A stretch of DNA of 15,959 nt from Subdoligranulum variabile (GCA_003343905.1 QAKI01000032.1:1-15959), one strand, 5' to 3'. Numbered from the stretch's first letter, positions 1-7,675 are shown. Made by a program: numbers and translations. The notes: a model not told the origin generated them from the sequence alone.

Positions 1-348
1 TAATCGTTTAAAATGCTCTTTGTTTTGCAAATACTCCCACTGTTCTCTGGTACAGTAACATGGCAGACCAAGTTCCTGAAGATAACCACAAGCCGTCGAA
101 ATGACTGATTCACTCCCACCCATATAAACTCCGTCAATCCGTTTCTCCCGAATGAGTTGTTTCATAGCCTCTGTATTTGTGGAATCTACGTCATAGCACT
201 CATCTGCAATTTCAAATATTCCAGCATTATGGTTATTCCCAGTAGCGATCAGTATAATTCCTTGCTCTTGGGCGAAATCCTGAATCGCTTTTTTCCATAG
301 ACTGCCGCCGAGCAGCAACAATCGTTTATTTGCCAGATTTTTCTTCAT
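1..348 (-). CDS. Second ATP-grasp-like protein, N-terminal part only (cut by left edge)
   Basis: An open frame runs from an ATG at 348 to the left edge without a stop, giving 116 residues of a longer protein. It begins MKKNLANKRLLLLGGSLWKK. It then shows the alternating strand/helix layout of the pre-ATP-grasp domain: the LLLLGGS strand, an IADECYDVDSTN segment, and IDGVYMGGSES followed by LGLPCY and a KEHFKRL helix. The neighbouring gene at 326-1525 has the same order of elements (LLILGAS, ADEFFPASTID, PDGIMTLATD, LPG, DKGEMIRAF), so the two are probably distant paralogues. The ATP-binding and catalytic domains lie outside the window, so the ligase call rests on the N-terminal fold pattern and context. 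The start overlaps the upstream gene by 23 bases, implying translational coupling. Its substrate cannot be told; by context it may modify a sugar of the polysaccharide. Confidence 0.72.
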   Translation of the reverse strand, partial: MKKNLANKRLLLLGGSLWKKAIQDFAQEQGIILIATGNNHNAGIFEIADECYDVDSTNTEAMKQLIREKRIDGVYMGGSESVISTACGYLQELGLPCYCTREQWEYLQNKEHFKRL

Positions 349-1525
349 ATATTTCTATTTTGATTTGTTTCATCGCTTGTTCACATGCCTCGATTGCCGC
401 AGCAGCATCTCCCCTTTGAGCAATTACACATCCCATACGGTCGATACTACTATGAATATCTGTGACAAGATCTCCGATTTTTTTTGTACAGATGATATCG
501 CATATACCCGCAATTTTTCGTGCAGCATTTATACCTTCAATAGAATAAATTTTCCCTGGACAAACTTGAAAATAACGAATGGCACTACCCTGTTCGAATT
601 TGGGTTCAATATCGGGATACAATCCTAAGGAAATGTCAATAGTTGCCTTTACCATATCTATTCCCGTTGAAAGAGGTACAAGATGCGTCGTGATACAGTC
701 CCCTCCCATTCGAGCTCCTAACTCGACCATCTTCGGCCCCTGAGCGGTAACAATCATTTCAACGTGAGCAGGTCCCATATTGATTCCGACACTTCGAATT
801 GCTTTGACCGCTAAATCCTTGATAGTATCAATTGTTGTTTTGGATAATCGGGATGGTTGACTATGCCCCATTTCGACAAAATAGGGAGCTCCCGTAGTCA
901 ACTTGTCTGTAACAGCAAGAATATGAGGTATTCCGTCAACAGTCATCACCTCTACACTTACCTCCGGCCCCTGCATATACTCTTCAATGATTACGGTACC
1001 ATGGCGGGATTGTTCCCGGCTGTATCGGTATGCTCTTGACAATTCTTCAACCGCATGAACCAATATGACTCCTCGACTACCGGCATTATCCGTAGGTTTG
1101 ATAATGCATGGAAAACTTAACTCCGAAATAATGGATTTTAATACTGATTCATTTTCAACTATATGATACCAAGGTGAAGCTACGCCGTCAGCTTTGAAAG
1201 CTCGAATCATTTCACCTTTGTCAGTACAACGTAAAGCTGTTTGTACAGAAATGCCGGGTAGGCCAAATTTTTCGGCTACTGCCGCCAACGATCGCATTGG
1301 CATATCTGTTGCTAGAGTCATAATTCCATCAGGATGGAATGTTTCTGCAACTTGACAAATCGCCTCTATATCAATAGTACTAGCAGGGAAAAACTCGTCT
1401 GCAAAAAGAATCCCAATAGCTTGCGGATTATAATCGGCAACTGCAACATAATGCCCCATTTCTTTGGCTTTCAGAATTGCAGGGAGTTGCAAAGTGGATG
1501 CACCAAGAATTAATAGACGGCTCAT
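326..1525 (-). CDS. ATP-grasp domain ligase (carbamoyl-phosphate-synthase-like), 399 aa
   Basis: This is a complete ATP-grasp protein. ATP-grasp enzymes join a carboxylate to an amine or thiol through an acyl-phosphate. Residues 1-110 form the pre-ATP-grasp domain, starting with LLILGAS. The nucleotide-binding part has Lys143 in IIKPTDNAGSRG (141-152) and EEYMQGPEVSVE (181-192). The metal-binding part is HVEMIV (254-259, Glu256) and MVELGARMGGD (266-276, Glu268, Arg272), so the key residues look intact. It starts one base after the stop of the phosphoglycosyl transferase and overlaps the next ATP-grasp gene. Base composition is visibly more AT-rich than the genes around 3.4-7 kb, a sign of separate origin. 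It is likely cytoplasmic. I infer amide-bond formation on an amino sugar or uronic acid, for example an amino acid joined to AATGal or GalNAcA; the true substrate is unknown. Confidence 0.85.
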   Translation of the reverse strand: MSRLLILGASTLQLPAILKAKEMGHYVAVADYNPQAIGILFADEFFPASTIDIEAICQVAETFHPDGIMTLATDMPMRSLAAVAEKFGLPGISVQTALRCTDKGEMIRAFKADGVASPWYHIVENESVLKSIISELSFPCIIKPTDNAGSRGVILVHAVEELSRAYRYSREQSRHGTVIIEEYMQGPEVSVEVMTVDGIPHILAVTDKLTTGAPYFVEMGHSQPSRLSKTTIDTIKDLAVKAIRSVGINMGPAHVEMIVTAQGPKMVELGARMGGDCITTHLVPLSTGIDMVKATIDISLGLYPDIEPKFEQGSAIRYFQVCPGKIYSIEGINAARKIAGICDIICTKKIGDLVTDIHSSIDRMGCVIAQRGDAAAAIEACEQAMKQIKIEIYEEKSGK

Positions 1526-1526
1526 T

Positions 1527-2132
1527 TTATTCAGCCTTTTTATCTTTTACAAAAACATTTTCTCGTTTTAACACCGAATATGCCGTGTGAAATAAGATTT
1601 TCAAATCGAAAAGGAGAGATACATGATCGGTATAATAACAATCCTGCAGAAATTTTTCCTCTTGACCAACAGAATTACGAAAATAGGCCTGGCTATATCC
1701 TGTAATACCGGGTCGTACGGTTAGGCGTTTGCGCCGAACGTCATCGTATTCGGCATAAGGTATGCCCGGTAATACAGGGCGGGGACCGACAAAACTCATA
1801 TCACCAATCAAGACATTGAGAATCTGAGGAATTTCATCTATACTGGTTTTCCGTATAAAACGTCCTATACGAGTCACACGCGGATCATCACTGGAATTAA
1901 ATGTAGACCCATCTGTATTACGTATATCGGGAGCATTCACTTTCATTGAACGGAATTTGAACATTTTGAATATTTTACCATTCAATCCAACACGTTGCGC
2001 ATTATAAAAAGTCGGTCCTCGATCAGTCAGCCAAATCAATGGTACCATGATTAGAATAAGAAGCAGCACAAAGGGTAATGCAAACAAAGCAATTATCAGA
2101 TCGAACAACCGCTTGAAGAAATGTTTGTACAT
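1527..2132 (-). CDS. Initiating polyprenyl-phosphate phosphoglycosyl transferase (WcfS/PglC-like), 201 aa
   Basis: This is a small bacterial sugar transferase of the monotopic phosphoglycosyl transferase family. It moves a sugar-1-phosphate from a UDP-sugar to undecaprenyl phosphate and so starts the repeat unit at the inner membrane. The sequence shows KRLFDL (7-12) leading into one hydrophobic re-entrant segment (about 12-35). This is followed by FYNAQRVGLNGKIFKMFKFR and the catalytic Asp-Glu pair in SIDEIPQ (DE at 99-100), then DMSFVGPRPV (111-120) and RPGITG. The short length, lacking the extra membrane helices of WbaP-type proteins, fits WcfS/PglC. I chose the ATG at 2132, four bases after the aminotransferase stop; the longer frame to 2183 overlaps that gene and adds no family sequence. 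Pairing with a WcfR-like aminotransferase suggests its substrate is a UDP-4-amino-4,6-dideoxy-HexNAc (AATGal type). That specificity is inferred from context. Confidence 0.93.
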   Translation of the reverse strand: MYKHFFKRLFDLIIALFALPFVLLLILIMVPLIWLTDRGPTFYNAQRVGLNGKIFKMFKFRSMKVNAPDIRNTDGSTFNSSDDPRVTRIGRFIRKTSIDEIPQILNVLIGDMSFVGPRPVLPGIPYAEYDDVRRKRLTVRPGITGYSQAYFRNSVGQEEKFLQDCYYTDHVSLLFDLKILFHTAYSVLKRENVFVKDKKAE

Positions 2133-2136
2133 AACT

Positions 2137-3348
2137 TTATCGGGAAATGATATCGACAAAATTTGAGATGACGAATTCCACATCTTCGTTGGTGAGACGG
2201 GTATGCAATGGAAGCGTTACTTCGTTGCGGTATTGATTGTAGGCATTCGGATAATTGGTAATATCGAACCCGAGAGCCTTGTAAGCAGTCATCATCGGAA
2301 GCGGTTTGTAATGAACGTTGCAGGCAATTCCGTGTTCTGCCATTTTGACAATAACTTCGTTGCGTTCTGCCACATCCATATCCAGCAGGCGCACGATATA
2401 AAGGTGGCCGCTCGACGAATGATCCGGATCGTAATGATTGAGGACTTGTACATTCGAATTCTTCAGCGCTTCGTCATAACGACCGATTATTTCCCGACGT
2501 CGGTGCAACATTTCCGGATAACGTTTTAACTGTGCTAATCCGATCCCTGCCATAATATCGGTCATGTTGCATTTGAAATTGGGGGCAATAATGTCATACT
2601 CCCAAGCTCCAAGTTGGGTTTTGGCCAAAGCATCCTTATTCTGACCATGTAATGAGAGTAACTGGAATTGCTTATACAACCACTCGTTATCAATACCAGA
2701 AATAGATCGCCATGTAAGCGCCCCGCCTTCAGCGGTCGTAAGGTTCTTCACAGCGTGAAATGAAAAGGAGGTAAAATCTGCAATCTCTCCGCACATCCGG
2801 CCATGCCACTGTGCTCCGAAGGCATGGGCGGCATCTGCCATTACGACTATGCGACCGAAAGCCTTTTGGATATCGTTGGCAGGATTAAAAAGGTGTTTGT
2901 AATTTTCTATGGCGGCAAAAATTTTATCGTAATCGCAAATGACACCACCTAAATCAACCGGAATAATAACCTTGGTTTTTTCGGTTATTGCTTGGGAGAG
3001 TTTGTCGTAATCCATTTCAAACGTCCCAGGAGCTGTATCGACTAAAACAACTTTGGCTCCGACGTGACAGATTACACTGGCTGAAGCTGTATAAGTGTAG
3101 GCTGACGTGATGACTTCGTCACCTGGTCCAACTCCAAGTACCCGGAGAATCAACTCCATACAAGCAGTTGCAGAATTCAGACAAACCGATTTCTCAGTCT
3201 GGCAACACATCGAGATCAGTCTTTCAAACTCTTTGGTTCGCGGGCCGGTAGTAATCCATCCTGAGCGAAGAGCATTCGCAACTTCTGTAATTTCCGCCTC
3301 GGTCATGTCTGGAGGCGAGAACGGTACGTTTCTCAATTTCATATTCAT
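2137..3348 (-). CDS. DegT/DnrJ/EryC1 sugar aminotransferase (WcfR-like), 403 aa
   Basis: This is a PLP-dependent nucleotide-sugar aminotransferase that converts a 4-keto-6-deoxy sugar to the 4-amino sugar, with glutamate as usual donor. Visible motifs are SGWITTGPRTKEFE (29-42), GDEVITSAYTYTASA (76-90) and the PLP-contact region ADAAHAFG (171-178). The Schiff-base lysine is Lys201 in SFSFHAVKNLTTAEGGA (194-210). NVHYKPLP lies in the C-terminal part. Length is normal for the family. A short insertion around 150-166 precedes the DAAHA motif. The opening NVPFSPPDMTEAEI and the direct coupling to the initiating transferase resemble Bacteroides WcfR, which makes UDP-AATGal for polysaccharide A. 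PglE-type amination to a bacillosamine precursor is the main alternative, since galacto or gluco configuration cannot be read by eye. The keto substrate would come from the CapD/PglF-like enzyme at 14815-15959. The gene starts 9 bases after fnlC. Confidence 0.92.
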   Translation of the reverse strand: MNMKLRNVPFSPPDMTEAEITEVANALRSGWITTGPRTKEFERLISMCCQTEKSVCLNSATACMELILRVLGVGPGDEVITSAYTYTASASVICHVGAKVVLVDTAPGTFEMDYDKLSQAITEKTKVIIPVDLGGVICDYDKIFAAIENYKHLFNPANDIQKAFGRIVVMADAAHAFGAQWHGRMCGEIADFTSFSFHAVKNLTTAEGGALTWRSISGIDNEWLYKQFQLLSLHGQNKDALAKTQLGAWEYDIIAPNFKCNMTDIMAGIGLAQLKRYPEMLHRRREIIGRYDEALKNSNVQVLNHYDPDHSSSGHLYIVRLLDMDVAERNEVIVKMAEHGIACNVHYKPLPMMTAYKALGFDITNYPNAYNQYRNEVTLPLHTRLTNEDVEFVISNFVDIISR

Positions 3349-3357
3349 AATCGTATT

Positions 3358-4545
3358 CTATTCTTTTCTCCAGACCATTTTGTTTACGACAGTAGTGTAG
3401 GACTGAATGATCTTAACGACTTTCGTCGAGACGTTTTCATCGGTGTAATCCGGAACGGGGATTCCATAATTGCCCGCGTCGTTCATTCCGATCGCCGTTT
3501 CCACAGCCGGCAAAAGCGATTTTTCATCGATGCCTGCCAGGATGAAGTCGCCCTTGTCCAACGCCTCAGGACGCTCCGTCGAGGTGCGGATGCAGACGGC
3601 CGGGAAGGGATGGCCTACCGACAGGAAGAACGATGACTCCTCGGGCAGCGTCCCCGAGTCCGAAATCACCGCTGCGGCATTCATCTGAAGGCAGTTGTAG
3701 TCGTGGAAGCCCAACGGTTCATGACGAATTACCCGTTTGTCCAGTTCAAACCCTGACTGCTCCAGACGTTTCTTCGAGCGCGGGTGGCACGAGTAGAGAA
3801 TCGGCATGTCGTATTTCTCAGCCAGCGCATTGATTGCGTTGAACAGACTCAGGAAATTCTTCTCTGTATCGATGTTCTCCTCGCGGTGGGCCGACAGCAG
3901 CAGGTACCTCCCCTTCTCCAGTCCAAGACGCCGGTGGATGTCCGAGGCCTCGATTTCCTTCAAATTCGCGTGCAGGACTTCAGCCATCGGGGAGCCCGTA
4001 ACATAGGTGCGCTCTTTCGGAAGCCCGTTCTCAGCAAGATAGCGTCGTGCATGCTCCGAATAACACATATTCACGTCCGAGATGATATCCACAATCCGCC
4101 GGTTGGTCTCCTCCGGCAGGCATTCGTCCTTACAACGGTTACCCGCTTCCATATGGAAGATCGGAATATGGAGCCGTTTGGCGGCAATGGCCGATAGGCA
4201 GGAGTTCGTGTCGCCCAGGATCAGCAGTGCATCGGGCTTAATTGTGACCATCAGCTTGTAGGAACAGTTGATGATATTGCCAACCGTTGCACCCAGATCG
4301 TCGCCGACGGCATTCATATACACCTCCGGGTCTTCCAAGCTCAGGTCTTTGAAGAAAATCCCGTTCAGATTATAGTCATAGTTCTGCCCTGTATGCGCCA
4401 AAACCGTATTGAAATACCTGCGGCATTTCATGATGACCGCTGCCAGACGGATGATCTCCGGGCGTGTGCCTACGATGATCAGTAATTTGAGTTTGCCGTT
4501 ATCCGCAAACTTTACGTCCGAATAGTCAAGTTTGATTGTATTCAT
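3358..4545 (-). CDS. fnlC: UDP-GlcNAc 2-epimerase-like enzyme, last step to UDP-L-FucNAc (FnlC/CapG/WbjD), 395 aa
   Basis: This protein belongs to the non-hydrolysing UDP-GlcNAc 2-epimerase family (WecB fold, two Rossmann domains). Visible motifs are VGTRPEIIR (25-33), HTGQNYDYNLN (51-61), GDTNS (111-115, Asp112), HMEAGNR (131-137, Glu133), PEETNRR (144-150), LSAHREENID (217-226, His220) and SDSGTLPEESSF. These cover the known active-site acids and histidine. It directly follows the FnlA and FnlB homologues. In that setting these enzymes epimerise C2 of UDP-2-acetamido-2,6-dideoxy-L-talose to give UDP-L-FucNAc, rather than making ManNAc. The position in a complete three-gene cassette is the main reason for this choice; sequence alone would also allow WecB. 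The start is 10 bases after the fnlB stop, with an N-terminal extension of about 18 residues before the first Rossmann strand. It is predicted to be cytoplasmic. Confidence 0.93.
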   Translation of the reverse strand: MNTIKLDYSDVKFADNGKLKLLIIVGTRPEIIRLAAVIMKCRRYFNTVLAHTGQNYDYNLNGIFFKDLSLEDPEVYMNAVGDDLGATVGNIINCSYKLMVTIKPDALLILGDTNSCLSAIAAKRLHIPIFHMEAGNRCKDECLPEETNRRIVDIISDVNMCYSEHARRYLAENGLPKERTYVTGSPMAEVLHANLKEIEASDIHRRLGLEKGRYLLLSAHREENIDTEKNFLSLFNAINALAEKYDMPILYSCHPRSKKRLEQSGFELDKRVIRHEPLGFHDYNCLQMNAAAVISDSGTLPEESSFFLSVGHPFPAVCIRTSTERPEALDKGDFILAGIDEKSLLPAVETAIGMNDAGNYGIPVPDYTDENVSTKVVKIIQSYTTVVNKMVWRKE

Positions 4546-4555
4546 TGTACTGTTG

Positions 4556-5725
4556 TTATTCTACCGGCTCGAAATAGGTGTCGGGCTTTGCAGGGTCGAA
4601 ACACTCGTTACACCACATGAAAGTAACCAGATCCTCCGTATCGGAGAGGTTGACGATGTTGTGCGTATAACCCGGAATCATCTCCACGACCCGGATCTTT
4701 TCGCCACTTACCTCATAATTGACCACCGGGTAATCGTTGCCGTGTTCGTCTTTGCCCACCTTGCGCAGCTGGATCAATCCGTGTCCGTGCACCACCACGA
4801 ACTTTTCGTTCTTCGTGTGATGCCAGTGCTGGCCCTTGGTGATACCCGGTTTGGAGACATTCACCGAGAACTGCCCCCTGTCAGCAGTGCGGATAATCTC
4901 CGTGAAGCTTCCCCGCGGATCCGTATTCATCTTCAGGTCGTAAGCGAACCGGTCGGCCGGAAGGTACGACAGATAGGTCGAATAGAGTTTCTTGGCAAAA
5001 CCGTCTTTCGTCGTGTCGGGAATCTCCAGCGTTTCGGTCATTCGCCGGAACGAATGCAGCAGATCTACGATCCCACCCAATGTAATCCGGTGCGATGCGG
5101 GGACATAACAGAAATCCCCGTCACGGTGTTCATCGCCCGTAAGCGCTCCGATTAGTTCGTCCACCACGTCGTCGATATAGACCAGATGCAGTTCCACCGA
5201 CGGATCGTTCACCGTGATCGGAAGGTCGTTGGCGATATTGTTGCAGAACGTCGCTACGGCCGAATTGTAATTCGGACGGCACCATTTGCCGAAAAGGTTC
5301 GGAAAGCGATAAACCAATACTTTGGCGCCGGTCTCCTTTGCATAGTCGAACAGCAGTTGTTCGCCGGCACGCTTGGACTCTCCGTAGGGGTTGTCCAGCG
5401 CCGCCTGGATCGACGATGAGATCATCACAGGGCACGTATTGCCGTGTTTTTTCAGTGTGTCGAGCAGCGTCGACGCGAAGCCGAAATTGCCCTTCATAAA
5501 CTCCACAGGGTCCTGCGGACGGTTCACACCCGCAAGATTGAAAACGAAGTCCGCATTCTTGCAGTACAGGTCCAGTTCTTCCGGCGTACTGCCCAGATCG
5601 TATTCATAGAGCGTAAGATCTCCTTCGACGGCATAGTTCTTCGCCTTGCCGTCACGGATATTACGCAGTTGGGAAAGAAGGTTCTTTCCTACGAAGCCCG
5701 AGGCTCCCGTAACCAATATGTTCAT
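4556..5725 (-). CDS. fnlB: Bifunctional SDR-cupin reductase for UDP-L-FucNAc (FnlB/CapF/WbjC), 389 aa
   Basis: The protein joins an N-terminal extended short-chain dehydrogenase domain to a C-terminal cupin, the layout diagnostic for CapF. The Rossmann motif is TGASGFVG (6-13), followed by VFNLAGVNRP (61-70), SSS at 103-105 and the Tyr114-x3-Lys118 pair in YGESK. The cupin covers about 269-389, with HWHH (300-303) and His355 in YTHN as likely metal ligands. In CapF enzymes the cupin epimerises C3 of the FnlA product and the SDR domain reduces the C4 ketone with NADPH, giving UDP-2-acetamido-2,6-dideoxy-L-talose. I place the start at the ATG at 5725, where MNILVTG begins the Rossmann strand. 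The frame stays open to an ATG at 5788, but the added residues are not domain-like. The 109-base gap to fnlA is unusually long for this operon, and I see no terminator or consensus promoter in it. Confidence 0.94.
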   Translation of the reverse strand: MNILVTGASGFVGKNLLSQLRNIRDGKAKNYAVEGDLTLYEYDLGSTPEELDLYCKNADFVFNLAGVNRPQDPVEFMKGNFGFASTLLDTLKKHGNTCPVMISSSIQAALDNPYGESKRAGEQLLFDYAKETGAKVLVYRFPNLFGKWCRPNYNSAVATFCNNIANDLPITVNDPSVELHLVYIDDVVDELIGALTGDEHRDGDFCYVPASHRITLGGIVDLLHSFRRMTETLEIPDTTKDGFAKKLYSTYLSYLPADRFAYDLKMNTDPRGSFTEIIRTADRGQFSVNVSKPGITKGQHWHHTKNEKFVVVHGHGLIQLRKVGKDEHGNDYPVVNYEVSGEKIRVVEMIPGYTHNIVNLSDTEDLVTFMWCNECFDPAKPDTYFEPVE

Positions 5726-5834
5726 TTTGTGTGGGGCGGCCATAGCAAGAGGTGCGGGCCGCAAAGAAATGAGATGTGAGGATCGCAATCCGTTTTACGC
5801 CCGGAAGCAAGGCCTGTATTCTTATGCAGAGGGA

Positions 5835-6908
5835 TTACTCCGAACGGATGTCACGCGGCTTGGCGCGGGCGATCAGGCCCAGGTCCTCGCGGACGAAGCG
5901 GAGCCGCAGCAGTTGCTCTTTCATGCCTTCGACATCCAGACGGCGCGTATTGTGCGAGTGGTAATCCTCGATCTTCGAGACATCCTCGCTGCCCTCGGTG
6001 AAGAACTTGTCGTAGTTCAGGTCGCGCGTATCGCACGGGATACGATAGTAATTGCCCATATCGATCGCCTTGGACATCTCCTCGCGCGTGACGAGCGTTT
6101 CGTAAAGCTTTTCGCCGTGCCGCGTGCCGATAACCTTCACCTCCGTCCCGCCGTATTTCGGGTCTACCTTCGCGTAGGTCTGTTTCAATGCCTCGGCAAG
6201 GGTCGAAAGCGTGGCGGCAGGAGCCTTCTGAACGAAAAGGTCTCCGTTATGTCCGTGCTGGAAGGCGTAGATCACAAGATCAACGGCATCGTCCAGCGTC
6301 ATCATGAAGCGCGTCATGTTCGGGTCCGTGATCGTGATCGGTTTACCCTCCATCATCTGCTCCACCCACAACGGAATCACCGAGCCCCGGCTCGCCATCA
6401 CGTTGCCGTAGCGCGTACAACAGATCGTCGTCGGTGCGCCCTCGCCCAGTTCGCGGCCCTTGGCGATGGCGACCTTCTCCATCAGCGCCTTCGAGATGCC
6501 CATCGCATTGATCGGATAGGCAGCCTTGTCCGTCGAGAGAACCACGACGTTCTTCACTCCGTGTTCGATGGCCGATTCGAGTACATTGCCCGTGCCGATT
6601 ACGTTCGTGCGCGTAGCCTCCATCGGGAAGAACTCGCACGACGGAACCTGTTTCAGGGCCGCCGCTGCGAAAACATAGTCGACCCCGCGCATCGCGATAT
6701 CAACGGACGACTTGTCGCGTACGTTGCCGATATAGAACTTCACTTTCGGGTTCTGCAACGCATGACGCATGTCATCCTGCTTCTTTTCATCCCGGCTGAA
6801 AATGCGGATCTCCTTGATGTCGCTATCCAGAAAGCGACGTAGCACGGCGTTCCCGAAACTCCCCGTGCCGCCTGTGATTAACAGGACTTTGTCTTGAAAA
6901 ATGGACAT
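5835..6908 (-). CDS. fnlA: UDP-GlcNAc 4,6-dehydratase/5-epimerase (FnlA/CapE/WbjB), 357 aa
   Basis: This is a cytoplasmic extended SDR enzyme catalysing the first step from UDP-GlcNAc towards UDP-L-FucNAc: 4,6-dehydration with C5 epimerisation. It shows the NAD(P) motif TGGTGSFGN (12-20), FSRDEKKQDDM (37-47), AALKQVPSCEFFPMEA (83-98) and STDKAAYPINAMGISK (125-140). Met136 occupies the position of the usual catalytic Tyr, with Lys140 retained; this Met-x3-Lys arrangement is typical of the UDP-HexNAc dehydratase branch. Further family signatures are CTRYGNVMASRGSVIPLW and MTRFMMTLDDAVDL. Length matches CapE/FnlA. The immediate neighbours fnlB and fnlC complete the pathway. The gene is the most GC-rich part of the window (42 G+C in the 60 bases from 6421). 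Upstream lies a 235-base gap with an acyltransferase remnant, so the fnl cassette may have been inserted as a unit. Confidence 0.95.
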   Translation of the reverse strand: MSIFQDKVLLITGGTGSFGNAVLRRFLDSDIKEIRIFSRDEKKQDDMRHALQNPKVKFYIGNVRDKSSVDIAMRGVDYVFAAAALKQVPSCEFFPMEATRTNVIGTGNVLESAIEHGVKNVVVLSTDKAAYPINAMGISKALMEKVAIAKGRELGEGAPTTICCTRYGNVMASRGSVIPLWVEQMMEGKPITITDPNMTRFMMTLDDAVDLVIYAFQHGHNGDLFVQKAPAATLSTLAEALKQTYAKVDPKYGGTEVKVIGTRHGEKLYETLVTREEMSKAIDMGNYYRIPCDTRDLNYDKFFTEGSEDVSKIEDYHSHNTRRLDVEGMKEQLLRLRFVREDLGLIARAKPRDIRSE

Positions 6909-6935
6909 AATTATGAATTTGTTATGTTTGATTGT

Positions 6936-7088
6936 TTATAGCCGTAGTGGCTCCCACGCCATTCCTTCCCGGATCGTGCGCGCGAAAATTCTCGCCGCCA
7001 ACGAATTCGAAGCGATGCCGTGGATTACGACCGCATGCGAACCCACAACGGCTCCGTATGCTTTCCCGACGATTCGCACAGGTTGCAT
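6936..7088 (-). pseudogene. Decayed C-terminal fragment of a hexapeptide acyltransferase
   Basis: The 235-base gap between the acyltransferase and fnlA is not featureless. On the minus strand a 50-codon frame from an ATG at 7088 to a stop at 6936 reads VRIVGKAYGAVVGSHAVVIH, then GIASNSLAARIFARTIREG. This follows the end of a left-handed beta-helix acetyltransferase closely: the usual pattern is IG.GAVVGAGAVVTKDVP.NSLAAGNPARVIR. Here the conserved Gly and Pro of GNPAR are replaced (RIFAR), and the N-terminal two thirds, including the catalytic His region, are absent. The frame stays open upstream to about 7146 without recognisable domain sequence. I read this as the leftover of a second acyltransferase gene, deleted or displaced when the locus was rearranged. 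It could be a fortuitous short frame, but the run of family-like positions argues against that. No function is expected. Confidence 0.6.
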
Positions 7089-7143
7089 GAGACTGGGTTG
7101 TATGAGGTTAGAGCAATAATGGACGATAGTGTTTAGAAGCCGA

Positions 7144-7675
7144 TTATCCCCTGTACTTTTTCACCGTAGCGGGAGTGCCGAAACATACGGCACCTTCCGG
7201 AATCTCGCCATTGACGAGCGATTGTGCTCCGATAACGGCGTGATCGTTGATCCGCGCTCCTTTCAACACCGTACATTGAGCTGCGATCCAGACATCGTTG
7301 CCGATGGATATACCCTCTGGGGCCGAATCCATCGGTTGTTCGCGGATCAGCCGGTCTTTGGCGATTCCGTGGTTGGAGTCGATGATGTAGCATTGACCGG
7401 CGATGGAGGTGTTATCTCCGATTTTCACTCCGTTCCGCGAATAAATGATCGTTCCTACGCCGATATCGACATGATCGCCAATCTCGATGTTGCGTCCCCA
7501 AAGATAGACGCCCGGGTAAAACGTCACATCTTTGCCAATGCGCACATCGGCGGCGTTGATGTGGATTTTGCCCAGGATCCGTGGGGGGGGGGCAATTCGG
7601 AAAGCGCGCTTGGAAACAACGAACTCGCACATGGCGCAGAACGGTTTCTTTCAAACGGTAAAACAGATTAAACAT
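7144..7675 (-). CDS. Hexapeptide-repeat (LbH) O- or N-acyltransferase, frame interrupted at a C10 tract
   Basis: This is a left-handed beta-helix acetyltransferase, expected to move an acetyl group from acetyl-CoA to a sugar in the cytoplasm. As read, an ATG at 7632 gives an intact 162-residue protein. It has repeats such as VRIGKDVTF, IEIGDHVDIGVGT, VKIGDNTSIAG, ISIGNDVWIAAQ and HAVIGAQSLV, the likely catalytic His89 in DSNHG, and the ending FGTPATVKKYRG. However, an ATG at 7675, overlapping the flippase stop by 8 bases, opens the better N-terminus (MFNLFYRLKETVLRHVRVR) in another frame. That frame runs through a run of ten C (7583-7592 on the plus strand) into nonsense and stops at 7412. 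With nine C it would read NCPPPRILGKIHIN and continue to the end as a 176-residue enzyme. The gene may be phase-variable, recently mutated, or misread by sequencing. The 162-residue product could still be made by internal initiation. Confidence 0.82.
7583..7592. repeat. Homopolymer G10 (C10 on the coding strand), candidate slippage site
   Basis: Ten consecutive G on the plus strand, longer than any other homopolymer I found in the window. The tract sits inside the acyltransferase gene exactly where the upstream frame (start 7675) and the downstream catalytic frame must join. Nine or twelve residues join the frames; ten, as read, does not. Such tracts change length by slipped-strand mispairing, and are also classic sites of sequencing error. 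Confidence 0.9.

Noticed and set aside
478..485. Run of eight T (A8 on the coding strand) in the ATP-grasp gene as a slippage site; also A7 runs at 9187-9193 and 10878-10884
   Set aside because: All three lie in intact frames encoding sensible residues, and the surrounding proteins are full length; nothing suggests a frame switch.
2133..2183. Longer initiating transferase starting at 2183
   Set aside because: It would overlap the aminotransferase by 47 bases, and the added residues precede the normal start of this short transferase family.
5726..5788. Longer fnlB starting at 5788
   Set aside because: The extra 21 residues have no resemblance to the family, while the ATG at 5725 begins the first Rossmann strand as in CapF.
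5646..6842. Long plus-strand open frame (398 codons) opposite fnlB and fnlA
   Set aside because: It is antisense to two unmistakable enzymes, its translation is rich in Arg and His with no domain pattern, and it reflects the GC-rich codon bias of the real genes.
6923..6930. TATGTTTG on the plus strand, matching the Bacteroidota -7 promoter pattern TAnnTTTG
   Set aside because: No TTTG lies at the required distance upstream, and it would read against every gene in the window.
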